Assembly (NCBI RefSeq): GCF_003234175.2
Contig: NZ_CP126257.1
Span: 1,116,001-1,180,000, forward strand
DNA length: 64,000 nt
Direction of reading: 5' to 3'
DNA from: Curtobacterium sp. MCSS17_007
GTDB taxonomy: Bacteria > Actinomycetota > Actinomycetes > Actinomycetales > Microbacteriaceae
In this document: positions 46,933 to 55,077 of the stretch, in pieces
How the letters are laid out: each line of letters opens with the position of its first letter
Numbering within the stretch: the first letter of the stretch is position 1
Made by a program: the position numbers and the translations under genes
The notes under the pieces: generated by a model
Databases searched by the model: none
What the model was told of the DNA's origin: nothing
The model's input: only the letters and a program-made list of their open reading frames with translations

Positions 46933-49443
46933 TCAGGGCAGCAGGTCGCCGGCGTGCCGGAGGACGAGCGGCCCGACGAGCGCCTCGGCGTCGATGCCCG
47001 GGGCACGCGAGACGGTGAACACGACGTGCTCACCCGGGAGCAGGGACACCAGTCCGTCGTCCACCCGGGCGGTCGACACGAGTCGGTCCGGGAAGAGCGA
47101 GAGGTCCCGGACGTACCCGGTCGCCGTCACCGTGACCCGGGCGCCGCCGTCCGTCGGGTCCACCTCGGTCGTGAACGGTCGTCGTGCGAGTCGCTGGTCC
47201 ACCACCTCGGCGAGGTCGTGGACCCGCCGGCCGGAGGAGGTGCCGGTGACGACGAGGACCTCGCGTGCGGGGTCCTCCGACCGGGCGACCTGGACCGGCA
47301 GCGACACCCGTACCGCGTCTGCCGGCGCCACCGTCACGGACGTGCTCGTCGACGCGAGGACCGTGCCGTCGAAGGACCGCCGCTCGACGACGAGGTCGTC
47401 CACGATCGGGGCGGCGCCGGCGTTCACCACGACGACCTCGGTACCCGTGCCGTCCTCCGAGGGCTGGACGGTGGCCACCACCGGCCGGTATGCCTGTCGG
47501 ACCGCGTACCAGACCGGCTTCCGGTGCCCGGCGTGGTCGACGAGCGCCCATGAGACCACGGGCCAGTCGTCGTTCAGCTGCCAGACGACCATGCCGGTGT
47601 TGTCCGGCGTGCGGGAGCGGAACCAGTCCATGCCGAACCGGATCGCGTGCGCCTGGTTGAGCTGCGCCGCCCAGTGCCAGTCCTCGATGCTCCGCGGCTC
47701 GGGGAGGTGCCCGCGCATGCCGTCGGCGAGCTTCCGGTTGCCCTCCTGCGCCTTCTGGTGCACGAGCATCTCGTGCCCGTCCGGGTCGAGGGGCTCGTCG
47801 TGCACCACGGCGGTGAGCGTCGACCAGGCCGGTGGACCCTGGTACCCGAACTCGGCGACGAACCGGGGGCGCCAGTCGGCGTAGGCGGTGTAGTCCTTCG
47901 TGTTCCACACGTCCCAGATGTGCACGGTGCCGTTGCGGTCGTCGTTCGGGTGCAGGTACTCGTCGAACGAGAACGGGGAGCCGGGCGTGTACGGCCGGGT
48001 CGGGTCGAGCTCGGCGACGATGGCGGGCAGCAGGGAGCGGTAGTACCCGTTGCCCCAGGTCCGCCCGACGAGCGACGGCCGCCAGCCCCACTCGGCGTAG
48101 GCGACGAGGTTCTCGTTGTTGCCGTTCCAGACCACGAGCGAGGGGTGCGGGCTGAGGCGCGTGACGGCCTCGCGGACCTCCGGCTCGACCTCGTCGGCGA
48201 GCCAGGGCTCCTCGGCGTAGGCGGCGCAGGCGAAGAGGAAGTCCTGCCACACGAGCACACCGAGCTCGTCGCAGCGGTCGTAGAGGTCGTCGGACTCGTA
48301 GATCCCGCCGCCCCAGATCCGGAGCAGGTTGACGTTCGCCTCGATCGCGTCGTCGATCCGCTCGGCGTACCGCTCCGGCGTCATCTCGGTCAGGTACGCG
48401 TGGTCCGGGATCCAGTTCGCGCCGCGCACGATCACGGGCTCGTCGTTCACCCGGAGCAGGAACGGTGCACCGCCGGCGTCGGCGGCGGTGTCGAGCGTGA
48501 CCGTCCGGAAGCCGACGCGCCCGGACCAGACGTCGTCGCCGACCTCGACCCGGACGTCGTACAGCGGTTGCTCGCCGTGGCCGCGCGGCCACCAGCGGGC
48601 GACGTCCGGCAGCTCCACGCGGACCGCAGCGGACCCGGAGGCGCGACCACCGGAGACGGGACGCGACCCGGTGACGGAGGTGCCGTGTCCGGAGACGGTG
48701 ATCCGCGCCTCCAAGCCGGTACCGGTCGTGCCCTCGACCACCGGGGCCGAGCCGATGTGCTGGCGGAAGCCGCCCGGGCTGCCGGCGTGCTCGACGTCGA
48801 CGTGCGCGGTGAGCACGCCGGTGGTGCCGTCGACGTCGACGAGGGGGCGGACCGCGGCGATCCGCACGCCGCTCCACGACTCGATCCCGATGGACCGCCA
48901 GATCCCGCTCGTCGCGACGTCGACGCCCCAGTCCCAACCGAAGTTCGACGCGTTCTTGCGGAGCGCGTTGTACGGGTGGTGGTTGACGTGGGGGAGCTCG
49001 CCGCCGTGCTGCTCCGACAGCCGGACGGCCGCGGGGACGGGCGCATCGAAGGTGACCACGAGCTCGTTGTCGCCCGGTCGGAGGAGGTGCCCGACGGGGA
49101 AGCGGTACGAGCGGTGCTGGTTCGCGGTCGACCCGACCAGCAGGCCGTTCAGCTCGATGGTGGCGAGGGTGTCGAGCCCCTCGGCGACGAGGTCGTGACG
49201 CTCCTCGGTGCGCGTGCCGTCCCAGGTGAAGGTCCGTCGGTAGCGCCACACGGTGTCGCCGATCCACTGCGTCGCCGCCTCGCCGTCACCGTCGAACGGG
49301 TCCGGGATCCGGCCCGCGCGGAGGAGGTCGGTGTGCACGCATCCCGGCACCACCGCCTCGGTGGGGGACCGGAACGGCTCGGACCCCGTCGGTCCGGTCA
49401 CCGCCTCGAGGGTCCAGGGGCCGTCCAGTGTCGTGCGCTCCAT
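46933..49443 (-). CDS. GH2 beta-mannosidase
   Basis: An 836-residue family 2 beta-mannosidase acting on the non-reducing ends of beta-1,4-manno-oligosaccharides. N-terminal jelly roll and immunoglobulin-like domains hold HHPYNALRKNASNFGWDWG, where the WGW-type substrate loop of mannosidases occurs. The barrel carries acid/base Glu444 in VVWNGNNEN and nucleophile Glu531 in FVAEFGYQGPP. ANWIPDHAYL and RIWGGGIYESDDLYD are mannosidase signatures. It faces the GH36 gene and is divergent from the importer; one operator-like repeat lies between. Confidence 0.92.
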   Translation of the reverse strand: MERTTLDGPWTLEAVTGPTGSEPFRSPTEAVVPGCVHTDLLRAGRIPDPFDGDGEAATQWIGDTVWRYRRTFTWDGTRTEERHDLVAEGLDTLATIELNGLLVGSTANQHRSYRFPVGHLLRPGDNELVVTFDAPVPAAVRLSEQHGGELPHVNHHPYNALRKNASNFGWDWGVDVATSGIWRSIGIESWSGVRIAAVRPLVDVDGTTGVLTAHVDVEHAGSPGGFRQHIGSAPVVEGTTGTGLEARITVSGHGTSVTGSRPVSGGRASGSAAVRVELPDVARWWPRGHGEQPLYDVRVEVGDDVWSGRVGFRTVTLDTAADAGGAPFLLRVNDEPVIVRGANWIPDHAYLTEMTPERYAERIDDAIEANVNLLRIWGGGIYESDDLYDRCDELGVLVWQDFLFACAAYAEEPWLADEVEPEVREAVTRLSPHPSLVVWNGNNENLVAYAEWGWRPSLVGRTWGNGYYRSLLPAIVAELDPTRPYTPGSPFSFDEYLHPNDDRNGTVHIWDVWNTKDYTAYADWRPRFVAEFGYQGPPAWSTLTAVVHDEPLDPDGHEMLVHQKAQEGNRKLADGMRGHLPEPRSIEDWHWAAQLNQAHAIRFGMDWFRSRTPDNTGMVVWQLNDDWPVVSWALVDHAGHRKPVWYAVRQAYRPVVATVQPSEDGTGTEVVVVNAGAAPIVDDLVVERRSFDGTVLASTSTSVTVAPADAVRVSLPVQVARSEDPAREVLVVTGTSSGRRVHDLAEVVDQRLARRPFTTEVDPTDGGARVTVTATGYVRDLSLFPDRLVSTARVDDGLVSLLPGEHVVFTVSRAPGIDAEALVGPLVLRHAGDLLP

Positions 49444-49481
49444 CGCGCCTCCTCAGATCGTCGTGCGAATGCTTGACCGGG

Positions 49482-49502
49482 TTAGTTTAGCCGTGTAACA
49501 AT
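49482..49502. promoter_or_regulatory. Candidate ROK operator 2
   Basis: TTAGTTT, seven bases, TAACAAT; same 21-bp design as operator 1, and read on the reverse strand it shares GTTACACG...ACWAAC with it. It lies in the 106-bp divergent region between the GH2 and importer genes and could control both. Confidence 0.65.
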
Positions 49503-49549
49503 CGCCGTCAACGAACTGGACTGCGACGGAGCAGACCGAGAGGACAACG

Positions 49550-51238
49550 ATGTCAGCACTCAACCGTTCACGGCGGCTCGCCATCGCAGCCGCGGCCATC
49601 GTCACCACCGCCGGACTCGCCCTGACCGGCTGCAGCTCGAGCGGGAACGCGGCGTCGTCCGACTCCGCGTCCACGCTCGTCGCCTACACCGGACAGTCCG
49701 GCGACTACCAGATCAACTTCAACCCGTGGTCGCCGTCGAACATCGGCGGCATCGGGACCATCTACGAGGGTCTGTTCTTCATCACGAACGTGAACACCGA
49801 GGACCCGAAGCCGCTCCTCGGCAAGAGCTACGAGTGGAACGCCGACGGCACGCAGCTCACCATCGAACTCCGTGACGACGCGAAGTGGAGCGACGGCAAG
49901 CCCTTCACCGCGAAGGACGTCGTGTTCACGCTCGACATGCTCAAGGAGGACAAGTCGCTCAACTCCATCGGGTACACCGGCACCGCGAAGGCCGAGGGCG
50001 ACGCGAAGGTCGTCGTCTCGTTCGATGAGCCGTCGTTCGTGCTCGGACCCAACCTGCTCGGCAAGACGTGGATCGTGCCCGAGCACCTGTGGAAGGACAT
50101 CGACCCCGCCACCGACGTCGTGCGCGAGCCCGTCGGCACCGGTCCGTACACGCTCGGGAACTTCAAGGCGCAGGCGTTCACCCTCACGGCGAACGAGGAC
50201 TACTGGGGAGGCGCCCCGGCCGTGAAGACGGTGCGCTACCTGTCGCTCTCCGGCAACACCGCCGGTGCCGACGCGCTCAAGCAGGGATCGATCGACTGGC
50301 AGACCGGCCCCGTCCCGAACATGGACGACATCAAGGGCAACTACCCGGGCTACGACGGCATCACCATCGGGCAGAACCAGATGGCGCTGATCACCTGCGC
50401 GAACACCGACCTCGGGTGCTCCGGACCGCAGACCGACCCCGCCGTCCGGCACGCCGTCGCCGACGCGATCAACCGCAAGCAGCTGAACTCGCTCGCGTTC
50501 TCGAACACCGCGAGCGACATCTCGCCGACCTTCGCCCTCACCACCACGCAGAAGGACATGATCTCGAAGGACGTGTCGCCCGCCGTGATGCCGGACAGCG
50601 CCGACACCGACGCGGCCGCCTCGACCCTCGAGGGAGCCGGGTGGAAGAAGGGCTCCGACGGCATCTACGCCAAGGACGGGCAGAAGCTGTCGCTGACCGT
50701 CGAGGTCGTCACCGGCTGGACCGACTACATCACCGCCATCGACACGATGACCCAGCAGCTCAAGGCCGCCGGCATCGAGCTCAAGGCGCAGCAGTCGTCG
50801 TGGAACGAGTGGACCGACAAGAAGACGAAGGGCCAGTTCCAGCTCGCGATCGACTCGCTCGGCCAGGGCCCGACCGCGAACCCGTACTACCTGTACAACA
50901 ACAACCTCGCGACGTCGAACACCGCGAAGGTCGGTGAGGCAGCCGCGACGAACCTGTCCCGGTACAGCAACCCCGACGTCGACGGGGCGCTCGCGAAGCT
51001 CAAGGCGATCAACCCCGAGGACACCGCGGCGACCCAGCCCGAGCTCGACACGATCCAGCAGCACCTGGTCGAGGACATGCCGTACATCCCGATCCTCACG
51101 GGCGGCACGACGAGCGAGGTGCACACCGCCAAGTTCACCGGCTGGCCGACCCAGGACGACCTGTACGCCTTCCCGGCGATCTGGGCCAGCCCGGACAACG
51201 CCGAGGTGTTCAAGGCCCTGAAGCCCGTCAAGGGCTGA
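49550..51238 (+). CDS. ABC transporter solute-binding lipoprotein (family 5, Opp/Dpp-type)
   Basis: 562 residues with a lipoprotein signal (AIVTTAGLALTGC, lipid Cys28). The mature part is a family 5 extracellular binding protein: IYEGLFFITNVNTEDPKPLL, LTIELRDDAKWSDGKPFTAK, PVGTGPYTLGNF, and VRHAVADAINRKQLNSLAF. Family 5 proteins bind peptides or, as shown for Thermotoga and others, oligosaccharides. The surrounding glycosidases point to galacto/manno-oligosaccharides. Ligand assignment is inference. First gene of the importer operon. Confidence 0.92.
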   Translation: MSALNRSRRLAIAAAAIVTTAGLALTGCSSSGNAASSDSASTLVAYTGQSGDYQINFNPWSPSNIGGIGTIYEGLFFITNVNTEDPKPLLGKSYEWNADGTQLTIELRDDAKWSDGKPFTAKDVVFTLDMLKEDKSLNSIGYTGTAKAEGDAKVVVSFDEPSFVLGPNLLGKTWIVPEHLWKDIDPATDVVREPVGTGPYTLGNFKAQAFTLTANEDYWGGAPAVKTVRYLSLSGNTAGADALKQGSIDWQTGPVPNMDDIKGNYPGYDGITIGQNQMALITCANTDLGCSGPQTDPAVRHAVADAINRKQLNSLAFSNTASDISPTFALTTTQKDMISKDVSPAVMPDSADTDAAASTLEGAGWKKGSDGIYAKDGQKLSLTVEVVTGWTDYITAIDTMTQQLKAAGIELKAQQSSWNEWTDKKTKGQFQLAIDSLGQGPTANPYYLYNNNLATSNTAKVGEAAATNLSRYSNPDVDGALAKLKAINPEDTAATQPELDTIQQHLVEDMPYIPILTGGTTSEVHTAKFTGWPTQDDLYAFPAIWASPDNAEVFKALKPVKG

Positions 51239-51266
51239 CGGCGGACCGCGACCGAGGAGCACTCGT

Positions 51267-52256
51267 ATGCAGTACTTCCTGCGCAAGATCGGCTTCTACC
51301 TCGTCGCCCTGTGGGCGGCCCTGACGCTGAACTTCATCATCCCCCGGCTCCTGCCCGGGAACCCCGTGGACATCCTGCTCGCCAAGCTCCAGCAGCGCGG
51401 CGGCCAGATCACCCCGGAGACCAGGGAGGCGTACCAGCTGCTCCTCGGTGGCGACTCCTCGCAGCCGCTCATCGTGCAGTACGGGCAGTACCTCGGCAAC
51501 GTGTTCCGCGGTGACCTCGGGGTGTCGGTGAGCTACTTCCCGGCGCCCGTCACCGAGGTCATCGGGAGCTCGCTGCCGTGGACCATCGCCCTGGTCGGGC
51601 TCGCCACGGTCCTGGCCGCCGTCATCGGCGTCGCGCTCGGCGCATTCGTCGGGTGGAAGCCCGGCACCTGGCTCGACTCGTTCGTGCCGGCGACCACGCT
51701 GCTCGCCGCGGTGCCCTACTTCTGGCTCGCGCTCATCCTGGTGTACTGCTTCGCCACCGGACTCCACCTGTTCCCGGCCCAGGGCGGCTACGACGTCGTC
51801 CTGGACCCGGGGTTCAACGGTCCGTTCCTCATGTCGGCACTCGAGTACGGCGTCCTGCCCGCGGCGACGATCGTGCTCGCGTCGCTCGGCGGCTGGCTGC
51901 TCGGGATGCGGAACATGATGGTGTCGACGCTGTCCGAGGACTACATCACCACGGCGCTCGCGAAGGGCCTGCCGCCCGGCAAGGTGCTCCGCAACTACGC
52001 CGCCCGCAACGCCGTCCTGCCGTCGGTGGCCGGGTTCGCGATCTCGCTCGGGTTCATCGTCTCCGGCTCGGTCGTCACCGAGCAGGTGTTCTCGTACCCG
52101 GGCATCGGGTCGAAGCTCCTGTCCGCGGTCACGAACAACGACTACGCGCTCATGCAGGGCATCTTCCTGTTCATCACCCTCGCCGTGCTCGGCGCGAACC
52201 TCGTCGTCGACCTGCTGTACGGGCTCATCGACCCGCGCACCCGGGCCCGGAGCTAG
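51267..52256 (+). CDS. ABC transporter permease (DppB-type)
   Basis: A 329-residue Opp/Dpp permease with six membrane segments: FYLVALWAALTLNFIIPRLL (first helix), LPWTIALVGLATVLAAVIGV, then the EAA-type coupling loop (TALAKGLPPGKVLRNYAARN) facing the ATPases, and VLGANLVVDLLYGLIDPR at the end. Coupled with the next permease in a heterodimeric channel. Starts 28 bases after the binding-protein gene with a GAGGAG ribosome-binding site. Confidence 0.93.
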   Translation: MQYFLRKIGFYLVALWAALTLNFIIPRLLPGNPVDILLAKLQQRGGQITPETREAYQLLLGGDSSQPLIVQYGQYLGNVFRGDLGVSVSYFPAPVTEVIGSSLPWTIALVGLATVLAAVIGVALGAFVGWKPGTWLDSFVPATTLLAAVPYFWLALILVYCFATGLHLFPAQGGYDVVLDPGFNGPFLMSALEYGVLPAATIVLASLGGWLLGMRNMMVSTLSEDYITTALAKGLPPGKVLRNYAARNAVLPSVAGFAISLGFIVSGSVVTEQVFSYPGIGSKLLSAVTNNDYALMQGIFLFITLAVLGANLVVDLLYGLIDPRTRARS

Positions 52257-52268
52257 GAGGACACGACC

Positions 52269-53333
52269 GTGACCAACATCCAAGAGGAGACCGAGCCCAC
52301 CGTCGGCGCGCTCGCCGAGGAGGCCGACGGCCACTCGACGCGCAGCATCGCGACGGCACGCTCGGCGAAGCCCCGCGGCGGCCTCCGCCGCTTCCTCCCC
52401 ACGATGACGCCCTGGCTCGTCACCGGCATCGTGCTCATCGTCGGCGTCACCCTGTTCGGGCTGCTCGGTCCGTTCCTGGTCGGCGACCCGAACGCCATCC
52501 GCGACTCCGGCATGCAGCCGCCGAGCGGCGACAACCTGCTCGGCACCACCCAGACCGGGCAGGACGTCCTCGCACAACTGGCGTACGCCACCCGGGGGAG
52601 CCTGCAGATCGGACTCATCGTCGGCGTGCTCGCGACCGTGCTCTCCGCGTTCTTCGGGATCCTCGGGGCGTACCTCGGCGGGATCATGGACGAGGCGTTC
52701 TCGCTGTTCTCCAACGTCTTCCTCGTCATCCCGGGCCTGCCGCTGGTGATCGTCATCTCGGGCCTCGTCCCGCAGGAGGCACGCGGGCTCTGGACCATCG
52801 CGATCGTCCTCGCCATCACCTCGTGGGCCGGGTCCGCCCGGGTGCTCCGTGCGCAGACGATGTCGATCCGCAGCCGCGACTACGTGTCCGCCGCCCGGGT
52901 CGCCGGTGAACGACCGTGGCGCGTCATCGCGGTCGAGATCCTGCCGAACCTGCTGCCGGTGCTCGCATCGCAGTTCGTGTTCGCGGTCATCGCCGCGATC
53001 CTCGGGGAGGCCGGTCTGTCCTTCCTCGGACTCGGCGCATCGAACTCGTCGACGCTCGGCACGATGCTCTTCTACGCGCAGAACGGGTTCGCGCTCGCGC
53101 AGGGCGCCTGGTGGTGGTTCGTGCCGCCGGGGCTGCTCATCGCGCTGCTCGGCATGGGCCTGTCGTTGGTGAACTTCTCCATCGACGAGGTCATCAACCC
53201 GCGGCTCGCCAACGTGCGGGCCCAGCGACGACGCGAGCGGCAGGCGCGGCGCGCAGCTCGCCGCTCGTCCGGCCCTGGAGGCGCGGCTCGCTCCGCGCAG
53301 ACCGCCACCGACCGGAAGGGGGTCACCCGATGA
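52269..53333 (+). CDS. ABC transporter permease (DppC-type)
   Basis: A 354-residue Opp/Dpp permease, partner of the preceding gene. The N-terminal tail (about 1-55) is polar. Six membrane segments follow; LGTTQTGQDVLAQLAYATRG is the DppC signature and DYVSAARVAGERPWRVIAVE the EAA coupling loop. The C-terminal tail is very basic (RRERQARRAARRSS) and longer than usual. GTG start; the stop overlaps the next ATG. Confidence 0.93.
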   Translation: MTNIQEETEPTVGALAEEADGHSTRSIATARSAKPRGGLRRFLPTMTPWLVTGIVLIVGVTLFGLLGPFLVGDPNAIRDSGMQPPSGDNLLGTTQTGQDVLAQLAYATRGSLQIGLIVGVLATVLSAFFGILGAYLGGIMDEAFSLFSNVFLVIPGLPLVIVISGLVPQEARGLWTIAIVLAITSWAGSARVLRAQTMSIRSRDYVSAARVAGERPWRVIAVEILPNLLPVLASQFVFAVIAAILGEAGLSFLGLGASNSSTLGTMLFYAQNGFALAQGAWWWFVPPGLLIALLGMGLSLVNFSIDEVINPRLANVRAQRRRERQARRAARRSSGPGGAARSAQTATDRKGVTR

Positions 53334-54187
53334 CCCGGGACGCCGTCCTCACCATCGACCACCTCGACGTCGTCTACGAGACCGAACGGCCCGTGCACGC
53401 CGTCAAGGACGTCTCGCTCACGCTCGCACCGGGGGAGATCCTCGGGCTCGCGGGGGAGTCCGGGTGCGGCAAGACGACCCTCGCCTACGCCATCACCCGG
53501 CTGCACAAGCCGCCGGCGAAGGTCGCCTCCGGCAGCATCACCTTCCACGACCGCGACGGCAGCGACGTCGACCTGCTCGGGCTGAGCGACGAGCGGCTCC
53601 GCGCCGTCCGCTGGTCGAAGCTGTCCATGGTGTTCCAGGGGGCGATGAACGCGCTCAACCCGGTCACCACGATCCGCGCGCAGCTCGACGACGCGCTCGT
53701 CGAGCACCGCAGGGGGATGCCGAAGAAGGAGCGGCGGGCGATCGCCGAGGACGCCCTCCGCCGCGTCGGCGTCGACCCCGCGCGCATCACCGCGTACCCG
53801 CACGAGCTGTCCGGCGGCATGCGCCAGCGTGTGATGATCGCGATGGCCATGCTGCTCGAACCGCAGGTCATGATCATGGACGAGCCGACGACCGCGCTCG
53901 ACGTGGTCGTCCAGCGGGAGATCCTGCGCGAGATCGTCCGGCTGCGGGACGAGCTCGGCTTCGCGGTCGTGTTCATCACGCACGACCTGCCCCTGCTGCT
54001 CGAGATCAGTGACCGGATCGCGATCATGCTCCGCGGCGAGGTCGTCGAGTGCGCGACCGCCGCGCGGATCCAGCACGAGCCGCAGCACCCGTACACGCAG
54101 CGTCTGCTGCGCTCGTTCCCGAGCCTGTCCGGCGCCCGCGGTGACTTCATCCGCACGGGCACCGGCTTCGAGGAGGTCGCGTCGTGA
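53330..54187 (+). CDS. ABC transporter ATP-binding protein (DppD-type)
   Basis: 285 residues with a complete ATPase: Walker A AGESGCGKTTLAYA, Q-loop MVFQGAMNAL, signature LSGGMRQRVMIAM, Walker B VMIMDEPTTALDVV and switch histidine ITHDL. The C-terminal extension typical of oligopeptide ATPases is short (HEPQHPYTQRLLRSFPSL), lacking most of the iron-sulfur-like cysteine region. ATG overlaps the permease stop; stop overlaps the next GTG. Confidence 0.93.
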   Translation: MTRDAVLTIDHLDVVYETERPVHAVKDVSLTLAPGEILGLAGESGCGKTTLAYAITRLHKPPAKVASGSITFHDRDGSDVDLLGLSDERLRAVRWSKLSMVFQGAMNALNPVTTIRAQLDDALVEHRRGMPKKERRAIAEDALRRVGVDPARITAYPHELSGGMRQRVMIAMAMLLEPQVMIMDEPTTALDVVVQREILREIVRLRDELGFAVVFITHDLPLLLEISDRIAIMLRGEVVECATAARIQHEPQHPYTQRLLRSFPSLSGARGDFIRTGTGFEEVAS

Positions 54188-55077
54188 CCAGCGTCACCGT
54201 CACCCACCTGACCAAGGACTTCCACGTCCGCAAGGGCCTGCGCCGGAACACGCTCCGGGCCGTCGACGACGTGTCGTTCGAGCTGCTGCCCGGGCGCACC
54301 GTCGCACTCGTGGGGGAGTCCGGCTCGGGCAAGTCCACGATCGCGCGGATGCTCGCGAAGCTCGAGACCGTCACGAGCGGGTCGATCGACGTCCGGCTCG
54401 AGGACGGCACGCCCGTCGTCGGGAGCATGTACCGGCGGCACGTGCAGATGGTGTTCCAGGACCCGTTCGCGTCGCTGAACCCGTTCCACTCGATCGAGCA
54501 CCACATCGCCCGGCCGCTGCAGCTGCACCACCGGACCCGCGGCACCGAGCAGACCCGCCAGCGCGTGCGGGAGCTGCTCGACCGGGTGAACCTCGACGAG
54601 GACTTCGCCGAGCGCCGTCCGCACGAGCTCTCCGGCGGACAGCGGCAGCGCGTCGCGATCGCCCGCGCGCTCGCTCCCGGCGCGCAGGTGCTCGTCGCCG
54701 ACGAGCCGGTGTCGATGCTCGACGTGTCGATCCGCCTCAGCGTGCTCAACCTGATGGGCCGGTTGCAGCGTGAGGACCACCTCGCCGTGCTCTACATCAC
54801 GCACGACCTGGCGACCGCGCGACACTTCTCCGACGAGATCCTCGTGCTCTACCGGGGGCGCGTGGTCGAGCGCGGGCCGTCGGACGCGGTGATCCTCGAC
54901 CCGCACCACGACTACACGCGGCTGCTCGCCGATGCGGCGCCAGACCCCGAGCGGGTGGACCGACGCGTCACAGCGGGCCCCGTCGTCGACCGGTCGGCGA
55001 TCGACAACACCACCTGCTACGACCACGGCCTCGGCGCGTGGGTGGACAGCCCGGCCGCACCCGCGGGGGTGCGATGA
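54184..55077 (+). CDS. ABC transporter ATP-binding protein (DppF-type)
   Basis: 297 residues: Walker A VGESGSGKSTIARM, Q-loop MVFQDPFASLNPFHS, signature ELSGGQRQRVAIARAL, Walker B VLVADEPVSMLDVS and YITHDLATA, followed by a short C-terminal tail. It pairs with the DppD-type protein to drive the importer. Coupled by GTGA to the preceding gene and ending four bases into the GH36 gene. Confidence 0.93.
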   Translation: MTSVTVTHLTKDFHVRKGLRRNTLRAVDDVSFELLPGRTVALVGESGSGKSTIARMLAKLETVTSGSIDVRLEDGTPVVGSMYRRHVQMVFQDPFASLNPFHSIEHHIARPLQLHHRTRGTEQTRQRVRELLDRVNLDEDFAERRPHELSGGQRQRVAIARALAPGAQVLVADEPVSMLDVSIRLSVLNLMGRLQREDHLAVLYITHDLATARHFSDEILVLYRGRVVERGPSDAVILDPHHDYTRLLADAAPDPERVDRRVTAGPVVDRSAIDNTTCYDHGLGAWVDSPAAPAGVR

